64,000 nt of DNA from Pseudomonas sp. G34 (GTDB lineage Bacteria; Pseudomonadota; Gammaproteobacteria; Pseudomonadales; Pseudomonadaceae). Made by a program: the position numbers and the translations under genes. Below, in pieces: positions 36,801 through 44,455 of the stretch. The stretch is from the NCBI RefSeq assembly GCF_031119625.1, contig NZ_JAVHZV010000023.1, positions 1 to 64,000 of the forward strand, in the 5' to 3' direction. The notes beneath the pieces were generated by a model. That model did no database searches. It had not been told where the DNA came from and saw only the letters and a list, made by a program, of their open reading frames with translations. How positions within the stretch are numbered: the first letter of the stretch is position 1; each line of letters opens with the position of its first letter.

Positions 36801-37349
36801 AGCGACGAACTGCTGCTGCGCGAGCAAAACTACGGAAAAAACCAGAAGCCGGCTGATTACCTGGAAAGCTTTAACGACTTTATTCGCAGCCAGCTCAACC
36901 AATCTGCGGCCCTTGGCGTTGTGGTCAACCGCCCCAAGGACCTGACCCGCGAACAACTGCGCCAAGTTCGGCTCCTGCTCGATCAGCACGGCTTTAGCGA
37001 GGCCAGCCTTAAAAGCGCCTGGCGCAACCAGACCAACCAGGAAATCGCCGCCAGCATCATCGGCTTCATTCGCCAGGCTGCCATCGGCGAGGCCCTGCTG
37101 CCCTTCGATCAACGCGTTGCCAAGGCCATGCAGACCATCTATGCCCAGCAACCCTGGACGCCCGTGCAACGCAAATGGCTGGATCGCCTAGCCAAGCAGC
37201 TGGTGCATGAAGTGGTCATCGACCTTCAGCAGGTCAACGATGCCTTCCGTAACGACGGTGGCCGCAAAGCCCTGGATCGCACCCTGGGCGGCAATCTGGA
37301 ACGGGTATTGGAAGCCTTGAATGACAACCTGTGGTCGGCTGCTGGATGA
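33873..37349 (+). CDS. hsdR: type I restriction endonuclease, HsdR subunit
   Basis: A 1,158-residue motor and nuclease subunit. Order: N-terminal DUF4145-like and coiled-coil region (about 1-260), PD-(D/E)xK nuclease with VEAKRKR near residue 316, helicase domains with Walker A ATGTGKTRT (about 465), DEAH (about 569) and TATPAK, then the helicase C domain (LLTTGIDVPKICN, GRATRRCDD) and the C-terminal subunit-binding domain. The ATG at 33873 has AAGGA 7 bp upstream; the frame extends 37 codons further without such a site. Intact by eye. It works with HsdM and HsdS encoded downstream, beyond an Abi gene. Confidence 0.95.
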   Translation: MPASSNFAFLQEHDPVFLQLASTAEQVFAADPNTTLIKLRQLGEALAQDLASRAGIEFDTTTTQSDLLYKLSREIQLDQNIRSLFHTLRVEGNRATHGFRTQHREAMDGLKVARALAIWYHQSFGKNAHAFKPGPFVMPADPSAPLRDLQSQIEQLKTQLSESSQQLESNQKLAELLKQEAEEYAVLAEQMDAESRSHKQLAAEHETALQKLRSEHEKSLKALQQQLAAQPQASQQVAKLTQQASSSFDLSEDLTRILIDQQLIDAGWEADSLDLTYGKGARPEKGKNKAIAEWPTSSPKACADYVLFAGLTPIAMVEAKRKRINIADRIPQAERYAREFNLAAEYQQPWLLAGQTQPWNDGQGGLFRVPFAFACNGRPFIKQLAEQSGTWFRDLRSPANTRRPLQDFHKPDDLLDLLKRSQADAEAKLKAEGFSYLKLRDYQVKAIQAVEQALANNQRDCLLAMATGTGKTRTIIGLMYRFLKAERFKRVLFLVDRSALGQQAIDSFNDTTLEQNHTLAQIYDIKELGDMAAEAETRVQVATVQAMVSRIFRSDNPPPVGEFDCIIVDEAHRGYTLDQEMTEGELAVRDHSQYLSQYRRVLDHFDACRIGLTATPAKHTSEIFGKPVFTYSYREAVADDWLVDHEPPIRYETQLSKHGIRFEKGESVSVINTQTGEVDVAELEDELNFNIESFNRRVITPAFDKVICDELAKELDPFGDEKTMIFCVNQAHAERVKNLLDEAFKEAYGEQYNEAAVRIITGQSDKVEQLIRRYKNEPNPNIAITVDLLTTGIDVPKICNLVFMRRVRSRILYEQMKGRATRRCDDIGKTVFRIYDPVDLYASLEAVDTMKPLVKNPNISLEQLVSELTSGASFDAPGSQDESSHAHDVLDQLSQRVMRILRKAQHKAEDKPTLKKKLDELQDVWGVEPAQLHKHLHDLGPQQAANFVRQHSQLLNQLAAVSALLGSENYPVISTHSDELLLREQNYGKNQKPADYLESFNDFIRSQLNQSAALGVVVNRPKDLTREQLRQVRLLLDQHGFSEASLKSAWRNQTNQEIAASIIGFIRQAAIGEALLPFDQRVAKAMQTIYAQQPWTPVQRKWLDRLAKQLVHEVVIDLQQVNDAFRNDGGRKALDRTLGGNLERVLEALNDNLWSAAG

Positions 37350-37441
37350 AAGGTCCGCAATCCTTCCATTTCAACCAGAGAGAAACCGGCGCACAACGTG
37401 CGTCAGGCTTTGCTGTAGGGCCGTTCCGTCCATCCGAGCAG

Positions 37442-37485
37442 TGCCAAATACCCTGCAAAATAATGCCAAATCTCTTGCAAAACGA
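37442..37485 (+). repeat. tandem 22-bp direct repeat upstream of the Abi gene
   Basis: Two units starting TGCCAAAT (37442 and 37464), 17 of 22 bases identical, each ending in a TTGCAAAA-like word. Two-turn spacing upstream of the Abi start (37591) suggests a regulator binding site. Confidence 0.45.
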
Positions 37486-37590
37486 TGAACTGGTGCATAA
37501 CCTCTCACGCAACACACCCGCCATGCCTATGGTTGCTTCGGCAGCTACGCACAAATTGAGCGGGTTTTTTATGCCCTATTGTTTTTCCGC

Positions 37591-38589
37591 ATGAAGCCCT
37601 TCAGCAAGCCCGCCATTGATATTCCTGCGCAGCTGACCCTGCTCAAACAGCGCGGGCTTACCATCCAGGATGAAGCCAAAGCGCACTGCTTTCTGGAAGC
37701 GGTCAGCTTCTTCCGCCTTACGCCCTACATGCGCCCATTCCAGCTTTCGGAAGATGCCGACCACGGTTTCAAGTCCGGCACCCGCCTGCATGCACTCACC
37801 CGTCTGTATGACTTCGACCGTCGCCTGCGCCTGCTGGTCATGGATGCCATCGAGCGCATAGAAGTCGCGGCCAGAGCCGCCATTAGCAACCACATGGGGC
37901 CGCAATATGGCTCGCACTGGTATCTGCAGCCAAAGTTCTTCCAGCGCGGCTATCGGCACCAGGCGCTGCTCGACAGCATCCGCAGCAAGCAGGACAAGGC
38001 TCTCCAGGACCATCTGCGCGAATGCCAGCGCATCGATGCCTCCCACGCGTCTGACGCCCGCAAAGAGCAGCTCAAGTGCATGCGCGCCAAGGAAAGCTAC
38101 GCACGCCATTACGCCCTGACGTACAACACCCCCGACCTCATGCCCGCCTGGGCGGCCATGGAGGAAATCACCCTGGGTGATCTCTCGCACCTGTTCAAGG
38201 GTCTGGCCCGCGACGCCGACAAAAAGGCCATAGCCAAACGCCTGAAACTACCGGCCCCCCTTCTACAATCCTGGCTGCACACTCTGACCACCATTCGTAA
38301 TATCTGTGCGCACCACGCACGCCTGTGGAACCGCGAGCTGGGTATCCGCCCTGAACTACCCAGGACAGTCAATTTCCCCTGGCCGCAACACCTGCAACAA
38401 CCCGGACAAGATGCCCGCCTGTTCACCGTGCTGTGCATCCTCAACCTGTTGATGCGCCAGGTTAGCCCGCATACCAGTTGGGACAGGCGTCTGCACGACT
38501 TACTGGCAGAATTTCCAGAAATAAACCTACGGGCCATGGGCTTTCCGCCCGACTGGCAGAACGACCCGTTCTGGCAAACACCCGACTAA
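37591..38589 (+). CDS. Abi_2/AbiD-AbiF family abortive-infection protein
   Basis: A 332-residue protein of the Abi_2 type. N-terminal KPAIDIPAQLTLLKQRGLTI, the YDFDRRLRLLVMDAIERIEVAAR segment and a C-terminal HEPN motif RNICAH (Arg236-His241, in TTIRNICAHHARLWNREL) are family hallmarks. Members are thought to kill or arrest infected cells through RNA cleavage. It lies inside the restriction-modification operon between hsdR and hsdM, in the same orientation, possibly as a second line that acts if restriction fails. The ribosome binding site is weak. Confidence 0.9.
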   Translation: MKPFSKPAIDIPAQLTLLKQRGLTIQDEAKAHCFLEAVSFFRLTPYMRPFQLSEDADHGFKSGTRLHALTRLYDFDRRLRLLVMDAIERIEVAARAAISNHMGPQYGSHWYLQPKFFQRGYRHQALLDSIRSKQDKALQDHLRECQRIDASHASDARKEQLKCMRAKESYARHYALTYNTPDLMPAWAAMEEITLGDLSHLFKGLARDADKKAIAKRLKLPAPLLQSWLHTLTTIRNICAHHARLWNRELGIRPELPRTVNFPWPQHLQQPGQDARLFTVLCILNLLMRQVSPHTSWDRRLHDLLAEFPEINLRAMGFPPDWQNDPFWQTPD

Positions 38590-38604
38590 GCCTCCCTATT
38601 TCCC

Positions 38605-38637
38605 CGTGAGCCGAATAGCCGATGTATTCGGCTCACG
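38605..38637 (+). promoter_or_regulatory. perfect hairpin immediately before hsdM
   Basis: 13-bp perfect stem (CGTGAGCCGAATA with TATTCGGCTCACG) and 7-base loop. No U-tract, so probably not a simple terminator. It sits just ahead of the hsdM start region and could act as an operator, an mRNA processing site, or a brake on translation. Confidence 0.55.
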
Positions 38638-38663
38638 TCATGAGCCAATTAGAGATCACCCCC

Positions 38664-40208
38664 ATGACCAACTCCGACATTGTCCAGAAGCTCTGGAACC
38701 TCTGCGACGTGCTGCGCGACGACGGCATCAACTACAGCGACTACGTCACCGAACTGGTCTTGCTGCTGTTTATCAAAATGGAATACGAGCAAGTCCAGAA
38801 TAACGATAGCTTCGCCCACAAGCTGCCCGAGCGGGCACGCTGGCCCGATCTGGCCGGCAAATCCGGTCTTAACCTGCTCGACCACTACCGGCAGATACTG
38901 CTGGACCTAGGCAAGAACAGTGACCCGCTGATCGCCGCCATCTACGCCGACGCGCAGACCCGCCTGAAAGAGCCGCGCCACCTGGAACAGTTGATCAAAA
39001 GCCTGGACGGCATCGACTGGTTCAGCGCCCGCCAGGACGGCCTCGGCGATCTGTATGAAGGCCTGCTGGAAAAGAACGCCAGCGAAACCAAATCCGGTGC
39101 CGGCCAGTACTTCACCCCGCGTCCGCTGATCGACAGCATTATCCGCTGCATCAAGCCACAGCCCGGCGAGGTGATTCAGGACCCGGCTGCCGGCACCGGA
39201 GGCTTTCTGATTGCCGCCGATGCCTATATCAAGCAGCACACCGACGACCTATACGAACTCAATGACAAGGAACGCAGCTTCCAGCGCAACAAGGCCTTCA
39301 TTGGCATCGAACTGGTACCCGGTACCCGCCGCCTGGCCCTGATGAACACCCTGCTGCACGGCATGGAAGGCGACGAAGAAGGCGTGGTGCACCTGGGCAA
39401 CGCCCTTGGCCAGGTCGGTGCCAGCTTGCCCAAGGTCGAGGTAATCCTCTCCAACCCACCGTTCGGCACGGCCAAAGGCGGTGGCGGCCCAACCCGTGAC
39501 GACCTCACCTACAAGACCAGCAACAAGCAGCTGGCCTTCCTCCAGCATATCTACCGTGGTCTCAAACCGGGCGGCCGCGCTGCCGTAGTGCTACCGGATA
39601 ACGTGCTGTTCGAAGCCGGCGTCGGCACCGAGGTGCGCCGCGACCTGATGGATAAGTGCAACCTGCATACCATCCTGCGCCTGCCCACCGGCATCTTCTA
39701 CGCTCAGGGCGTCAAGACGAATGTGCTGTTCTTCCAGAAGGGTACTGCCGACAACCCGCGCCAGGAACAGGGCTGCACCCAGCGCGTATGGGTCTATGAC
39801 CTGCGCAGCAATATGCCCAGCTTCGGCAAGCGCACGCCCTTCGGTGCAAGCCACCTCAAGCCCTTCGAGGATGCCTACGGCGAGGACGCCAGCGGTAACA
39901 GCCCACGTGCCGAGAATGTTGAGGGTATCGGCGAGCAGAGCCGCTTCCGCGTATTCAACCGCGAACAGATCCGCGAGCGTGGCGACTCCTTGGATATCAG
40001 TTGGTTGAAAGATGCCGATAGTTTGGAGGCAGCCGATCTGCCCGCCCCGGAAGTGCTGGCAGGCGAAGCCATGGCCGAACTGACCGAGGCCCTGCATGAG
40101 CTGGAAGAGTTGATGAAAGCGCTGGGTGCGGGGGATGAAGTGGCGGCGCAGAAGCAGTTGATGGCGGAGGTGATGGGGTTGGCGGTGGTTGAGGGGAATG
40201 GGGAATGA
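38664..40208 (+). CDS. hsdM: type I DNA methyltransferase, HsdM subunit
   Basis: A 514-residue adenine-N6 methyltransferase. The N-terminal helical domain starts MTNSDIVQKLWNLCDVLRDD. AdoMet motif I is DPAAGTGGF (about residue 173) and the catalytic NPPF motif IV is near 264. Typical HsdM stretches are SGAGQYFTPRPLI and LRLPTGIFYAQGVKTNVLFF. Met at 38664 matches family N-termini and has GAG 9 bp upstream; an in-frame ATG lies at 38640. The stop overlaps the hsdS start (ATGA). Confidence 0.95.
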   Translation: MTNSDIVQKLWNLCDVLRDDGINYSDYVTELVLLLFIKMEYEQVQNNDSFAHKLPERARWPDLAGKSGLNLLDHYRQILLDLGKNSDPLIAAIYADAQTRLKEPRHLEQLIKSLDGIDWFSARQDGLGDLYEGLLEKNASETKSGAGQYFTPRPLIDSIIRCIKPQPGEVIQDPAAGTGGFLIAADAYIKQHTDDLYELNDKERSFQRNKAFIGIELVPGTRRLALMNTLLHGMEGDEEGVVHLGNALGQVGASLPKVEVILSNPPFGTAKGGGGPTRDDLTYKTSNKQLAFLQHIYRGLKPGGRAAVVLPDNVLFEAGVGTEVRRDLMDKCNLHTILRLPTGIFYAQGVKTNVLFFQKGTADNPRQEQGCTQRVWVYDLRSNMPSFGKRTPFGASHLKPFEDAYGEDASGNSPRAENVEGIGEQSRFRVFNREQIRERGDSLDISWLKDADSLEAADLPAPEVLAGEAMAELTEALHELEELMKALGAGDEVAAQKQLMAEVMGLAVVEGNGE

Positions 40209-41542
40209 GTGAGCTGCCGGAGGGGTGGGCGCATGCCTGCATTAGCGACCTTGCTGACATAAATCCTAAGCAGGACTTCGATGATCACCTGCCGGCAGGG
40301 TTTGTGCCGATGTCCCACGCCCCAACCAACTTTCGCGACAAGCTGCGGTTTGACGAGCGCAACTGGGGCGAGATCAAAAAGGCTTATACAACTTTCAAAG
40401 ATGGCGACGTGATTTTCGCCAAAGTGACTCCCTGCTTTGAAAACGGAAAAGCCGCACTTGTTGAGGGCCTTCCTAACGGCATCGGTGCAGGGAGTAGCGA
40501 ATTTTTTGTGCTACGCCCAAGCAGCGAAGGTGTTTCAGCCAAATATCTATTGGCGCTGATCAAAAGCCGTGAATTCATGCTCGAAGGGGCAGCAAACATG
40601 ACGGGGGCTGTAGGTCTTCGTCGCGTGCCTCGCCAATTTGTAGGAGGCTTCGCGCTCCCTGTACCGCCAGCGGCCGAACAAACCCGCATCGCCCAAAAAC
40701 TCGATGAATTGCTGGCCCAGGTCGACACCCTCAAAGCTCGCATCGACGCCATCCCCACCCTGCTCAAACGCTTCCGCCAATCCGTCCTCGCCACCGCCGT
40801 TTCCGGGCGATTGACGGAGGCGTGGCGTGCGCAAAGCGGCCAACCCAATGAAATTTCAAATTGTAAGCTTGAGACTATTGCGCGATTCATTGACTACAGA
40901 GGGAAAACGCCAACCAAGGTGGAATCTGGAATTCCATTGATTACAGCCAAGAATATTCGTAAAGGTTATATATCCAGAGAGCCGAGAGAATACATACGCC
41001 CTGAAGACTACGATTCATGGATGACCAGAGGCATCCCCAATGTTGGGGACGTTTTAATTACAACGGAAGCGCCATTGGGCAATGTTGCAACAATTGATAT
41101 ACACGAAAAATTCGCGCTGGCTCAGCGGGCTATCTGCTTGCAATTCACCGAAGAGATCAACTCGAAATTCGCTGCAATAGAACTGCAATCCCCTCAATTT
41201 CAAGAAAAGCTTTTAGAGAAGGCAACAGGCACTACCGTCAAAGGCATCAAGGCATCCGTTCTAAAAAAAATGGATATCGCTTGCCCGTCGCTCGCAGAAC
41301 AAACTGAGATCGTTCGCCGCGTCGAACAACTGTTCGCCTTCGCCGACCAACTGGAAGCCAAGGTCGCCTCGGCCAAAAGCCGTATCGACCACCTGACCCA
41401 AAGCATCCTGGCCAAAGCCTTCCGTGGCGAACTGGTGCCGCAAGATCCGAACGACGAACCGGCCAGCGTGCTGCTGGAACGCATCCAAGCCCAACGCGCC
41501 GCCACGCCCAAAGCCAAGCGCGGCAGAAAGGCCTCGGTCTAA
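40205..41542 (+). CDS. hsdS: type I specificity subunit, HsdS
   Basis: A 445-residue DNA-recognition subunit with two target-recognition domains (about 1-150 and 215-365). Each is followed by a conserved helical region (AEQTRIAQKLDELLAQVDTLKARID and AEQTEIVRRVEQLFAFADQLEAKV) giving the usual internal pseudo-repeat. The second domain (about nt 40,840-41,290) is clearly AT-richer than the conserved helices, a sign of domain swapping between alleles. Target sequence unpredictable by eye. Confidence 0.95.
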   Translation: MSELPEGWAHACISDLADINPKQDFDDHLPAGFVPMSHAPTNFRDKLRFDERNWGEIKKAYTTFKDGDVIFAKVTPCFENGKAALVEGLPNGIGAGSSEFFVLRPSSEGVSAKYLLALIKSREFMLEGAANMTGAVGLRRVPRQFVGGFALPVPPAAEQTRIAQKLDELLAQVDTLKARIDAIPTLLKRFRQSVLATAVSGRLTEAWRAQSGQPNEISNCKLETIARFIDYRGKTPTKVESGIPLITAKNIRKGYISREPREYIRPEDYDSWMTRGIPNVGDVLITTEAPLGNVATIDIHEKFALAQRAICLQFTEEINSKFAAIELQSPQFQEKLLEKATGTTVKGIKASVLKKMDIACPSLAEQTEIVRRVEQLFAFADQLEAKVASAKSRIDHLTQSILAKAFRGELVPQDPNDEPASVLLERIQAQRAATPKAKRGRKASV

Positions 41543-41577
41543 ACACGCCCCGCCCCCGCCAACACAGGAGCTGCCGC

Positions 41578-42444
41578 ATGAACCCCAAGGACTGGATTGA
41601 TTTGCTGCAGCGCTTGTTTGCCTGGCTCAGTGAGCGTCGCAACCCGGTACGCCAGCAGGCGGTACGCGTGCTGGAGACCTTTGAAGCTCATGGGGTGGCT
41701 CGTACTGAGATCAATGCTCTGCTGCCGGAGACGCTACAGCTTTCGGCTTACCAGTGGTCGAGTACCGATCAGCTCAAGCTGGCCTTGCGTCAGGCACATC
41801 TGGATTGGCTTGATCAGCATTTCGCGCTCGAAGAAGGCTGGCTAACCGGGAAAAGCGACTCAGCCCACCAGCACCTCTTCAGCTACAAAGCGCCGGAACG
41901 GCTACATCAATGGTTTCAGGAGCAGCGCACACCCCAGGCCGGCTTCGAGTTCAAACTGCATCTGATAACACCCGATACTCACGAAATCGGGCCGGACTCG
42001 GAAGGCTATTACGCTCTGGTTCTGGAGCAAATGGATGAGGACCACTCGGCGTGCAGGCGCTTTTACCATCTCACTGAAGGTGGGGATCTCAAGCATTGGC
42101 CGAGCCTGGTTCATCTTCTGCAGGTGTTGGCGATTGCCCATCACCACGGTGCCCTTATGCGCCGCTCGCAGCTGGATGCGGCTGCCCTGTATCAGCTGAG
42201 CCACCATAAAGGGCTTATTCCCAACTGGCTGGACAGGTGCCGCCCTCATCAGCTGGAAGCTGACCATGAGCTATGGCCGCATTTCTCAGGGCGTCCCACC
42301 TGGCTCGAAGAATTGCGTGCAGATGCCGAGCAGGACCTCTGTGATGCCAAACTGATCGAGGTCGTCGAGAAGATTCGTACGGACATTCAACGTTTCTCGC
42401 GTCAGCCCGGCACCATACGTGGCGATACAGCATCGAGGTGTTGA
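41578..42444 (+). CDS. unknown protein linked to the restriction operon
   Basis: A 288-residue protein starting MNPKDWIDLLQRLFAWLSERR, 35 bp after hsdS on the same strand with GGAG before the ATG, so probably co-transcribed. It is rich in Trp and His and mostly helical (LVHLLQVLAIAHHHGALMRRSQLDAAAL), with a central beta-rich segment (FEFKLHLITPDTHEIGPDSEGYYALVLEQ). No signal peptide, membrane segment or known motif was seen. Possible accessory or anti-restriction-control factor; function unknown. Confidence 0.7.
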   Translation: MNPKDWIDLLQRLFAWLSERRNPVRQQAVRVLETFEAHGVARTEINALLPETLQLSAYQWSSTDQLKLALRQAHLDWLDQHFALEEGWLTGKSDSAHQHLFSYKAPERLHQWFQEQRTPQAGFEFKLHLITPDTHEIGPDSEGYYALVLEQMDEDHSACRRFYHLTEGGDLKHWPSLVHLLQVLAIAHHHGALMRRSQLDAAALYQLSHHKGLIPNWLDRCRPHQLEADHELWPHFSGRPTWLEELRADAEQDLCDAKLIEVVEKIRTDIQRFSRQPGTIRGDTASRC

Positions 42445-42640
42445 TAGCTAAATAAATTTTATAACGGTTGCAGATTTTCCGTTGTTTCGCGCTGATCACT
42501 TATGGACGAACCGTGAGATGCGCAAAGTCGGTATAAGAAGCTAGTGCAGGTCAACGCGGCTGAGCTACCCGGGCTCCTTGGCAACCGCCGGAGCCGTTGC
42601 CGCGAGCTTACCCTATTCTGTAGCAGCGGCCATTGCCTAG

Positions 42641-42670
42641 TTGTACAAAGAAATAGCATATTGCTACTAT
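42641..42670 (+). promoter_or_regulatory. candidate promoter for the membrane-anchored unknown protein
   Basis: TTGTAC (42641-42646), 18-bp spacer, TACTAT (42665-42670), in an AT-rich stretch 50 bp upstream of the GTG start. A short inverted repeat, TAGCA-TAT-TGCTA, lies in the spacer. Confidence 0.4.
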
Positions 42671-42720
42671 TTGGTGTCGTCTGCTCCACCACTATAAATT
42701 GCCAAGGAAGGACCTTTTTT

Positions 42721-44022
42721 GTGAATGATTTCTTTATCTATGGTGTAGCGGTGTTCTCGGCTGCTGCTCTGGGTGGCGCTTACCTGCTCGTTAAAAAACG
42801 CGGAGTGAATACAGTCCAAATTCAGTCATCACCGGTATCTGTCGAAACAGCAGGTATAACATCAGCAGATATCATGCCGGCTGAGATGGGAACCGAGCTT
42901 ATTGTTGCCGGTGTAGATGGGCGCCCCTTAGTAAAAACGCGCCTAATCACACAAGTCCCAGCGGGTGCTCCGACTTTTTCAGGGCAGAACGATGTTGCGG
43001 TCAAGCGGGGGCAGCAGCTCGCCGCAGACCTACTAAAAGGTGTCGTTACACTGCCAAACAAGACCCTCGAATTGGTTTTCGACCCAGAAATCCATAAAGG
43101 CTTGGTTGACGGCACGTTAACGATAATGGAAGCCGCAGGGGGCGGACAGAGAGCTATAGCGGTCGCCGGAAATGGGAAAATAGCAGGCCATGGCCGGCTT
43201 CTAGAGGCAGGTAAGGCTAAACAACTTGCCGCAGGGGCTTTCCATCTCCTGAGCATCGCGGTTGCTCAATCACACTTAGCTGACATCAATCGCAGCCTGA
43301 CTGAGATTCAGGGAGCCATCGAGAGACTTCAACGAGCAATTGATGATAAAGATCACGCACAGCTTCGTGGATCAATGAATTACCTCGAGTATCTAGTGGG
43401 CTTTATGAGGGACCTAGAAACGCCCGATCTTTTTCCTCAGGAGAAACGCAACCAGCTCGAAGCCATCAAGCATCAGACTATGCAATGGATAGAGCAATTG
43501 CAGCTTGAGGCGTTGCGCTTGAAGGGCGATATCGAACAGCAGCAAGAGGTGGACACCTTTGGCACTGGTGAAACCCACAAGGCGTTGATGGTTCATGCTG
43601 CCAAGGTTAATGGGTTGCTGCAGAAGCGTGATGTGTTGCTGCGAATTCTCGCACTGCTAGATATCGGTACGGCATACCTGGATCCGATTGCTAGGGGAAA
43701 ATGGACGCTTAGTTTGGGAGAAAAATGTGGTCAATCTTTCAAAGAAATAGACGCGTTGCTCACAACTCAGCGCGATCGATCAATTCAACTGCTTTCCAAA
43801 GCTACGTTCAATCGTAAAGGCACTTTAGATCAACGACGCAACGAATTGTTAAGTGAGAACGAGGGGATGCGTGTATTGACTCTGGAGCATCAGAAGACTT
43901 ATGTCGCGACAGCAGACATCCTCACACAGCACTTAAAGAAATACCGCAATGAAAATCAGCCTATTCGTACTGCTTTGACATTTGATCAGCACGGTGAGGT
44001 ATGTAAGGTCGCAATGCTGTGA
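42721..44022 (+). CDS. membrane-anchored unknown protein, right-end cargo
   Basis: A 433-residue protein from the GTG at 42721 (GGAAGG upstream; the longer frame to 42544 looks non-coding). One N-terminal membrane helix (FFIYGVAVFSAAALGGAYLLV) then KKRG, so the bulk should be cytoplasmic. The middle is a compact domain (LIVAGVDGRPLVKTRLITQV... LVDGTLTIMEAAGGGQRAIAV). The C-terminal half is helical and probably coiled coil (HLADINRSLTEIQGAIERLQ onward). The family is not recognised. Last gene before attR, a typical place for defence or effector cargo. Confidence 0.7.
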   Translation: MNDFFIYGVAVFSAAALGGAYLLVKKRGVNTVQIQSSPVSVETAGITSADIMPAEMGTELIVAGVDGRPLVKTRLITQVPAGAPTFSGQNDVAVKRGQQLAADLLKGVVTLPNKTLELVFDPEIHKGLVDGTLTIMEAAGGGQRAIAVAGNGKIAGHGRLLEAGKAKQLAAGAFHLLSIAVAQSHLADINRSLTEIQGAIERLQRAIDDKDHAQLRGSMNYLEYLVGFMRDLETPDLFPQEKRNQLEAIKHQTMQWIEQLQLEALRLKGDIEQQQEVDTFGTGETHKALMVHAAKVNGLLQKRDVLLRILALLDIGTAYLDPIARGKWTLSLGEKCGQSFKEIDALLTTQRDRSIQLLSKATFNRKGTLDQRRNELLSENEGMRVLTLEHQKTYVATADILTQHLKKYRNENQPIRTALTFDQHGEVCKVAML

Positions 44023-44127
44023 CCATTGTTAATGGCCGCCTTCGTTAATAGCCGATTTCACCCTAGTAATATTGCGGCGGTACCTTATCTGCCGTTGATG
44101 ACGCAATGCTTGCGCCAGCGCTCCTGA

Positions 44128-44158
44128 GGTACAAAAAACAGTACACTGGCGGTACAGT
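44128..44158. promoter_or_regulatory. right GTACA cluster, candidate integrase arm sites
   Basis: GTACA recurs at 44129, 44141 and 44152 (12- and 11-bp steps), matching the words and spacing near the left end at 26248-26269. The remaining 255-bp gap between the last cargo gene and attR holds nothing else recognisable. Confidence 0.45.
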
Positions 44159-44277
44159 GGCTAGCTTTTAAAGATTTCTATAGACTTCGCTCAAGCCCAG
44201 TAAAGACGCTGCTTTCAGCTTATTTTACTTGCGCTGAGTTGCTCACGCTTTTACTGGTATTGAGGCGTTTCTAGGTC

Positions 44278-44327
44278 ACTCATAATCCTTTGGTCCACGG
44301 TTCGAGTCCGTGTGGGCCCACCACCTT
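44278..44327 (+). repeat. attR: right 50-bp direct repeat of the element
   Basis: Exact copy of 26129-26178, the tRNA 3' part without its 5' half, so it is not a functional tRNA. A second copy of the tRNA terminator hairpin follows (44329-44351). Confidence 0.92.
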
Positions 44328-44328
44328 C

Positions 44329-44352
44329 AAAGCCGCGCGATGCGCGGCTTTT
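44329..44352 (+). terminator. terminator hairpin copy beside attR
   Basis: Stem AAAGCCGCGC / GCGCGGCTTT, loop GAT, then T. It differs from the attL-side hairpin only in the loop. It may also serve the convergent gspD transcript. Confidence 0.6.
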
Positions 44353-44455
44353 GCTTATTAAGAATAACCGTGTCTGGCCTTCTTTGGCTTTCAGCGTCCA
44401 CAAGACGTCACTCGGTGCCGGAACAGCCACTCCAGAACGACAGCGGTTATCAGCC

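Larger units (their letters stand above)
26129..44327 (+). mobile_element. 18.2-kb tRNA-integrated element with defence cargo
   Basis: Bounded by 50-bp direct repeats of the tRNA 3' part, with the integrase gene directly next to the intact tRNA. The left third has phage-type control and replication genes (repressor, small DNA-binding protein, replication protein, C4-like RNA). No capsid, tail, packaging or conjugation genes were seen. The right two thirds are cargo: HEPN/DGMQR pair, type I restriction-modification with an embedded Abi gene, and two unknown proteins. Composition varies sharply between cargo blocks, suggesting separate acquisition. It fits a phage-satellite-like or non-conjugative integrative element. 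Confidence 0.9.

Noticed and set aside
37331..37594. 87-codon frame between hsdR and the Abi gene
   Set aside because: Overlaps the hsdR end and spans the tandem 22-bp repeat; no ribosome binding site or recognisable sequence.
44278..44352. Second tRNA gene at the right end of the element
   Set aside because: Only the 3' part from the anticodon arm is present; the 5' acceptor and D-arm are missing, so it is an attachment-site copy.
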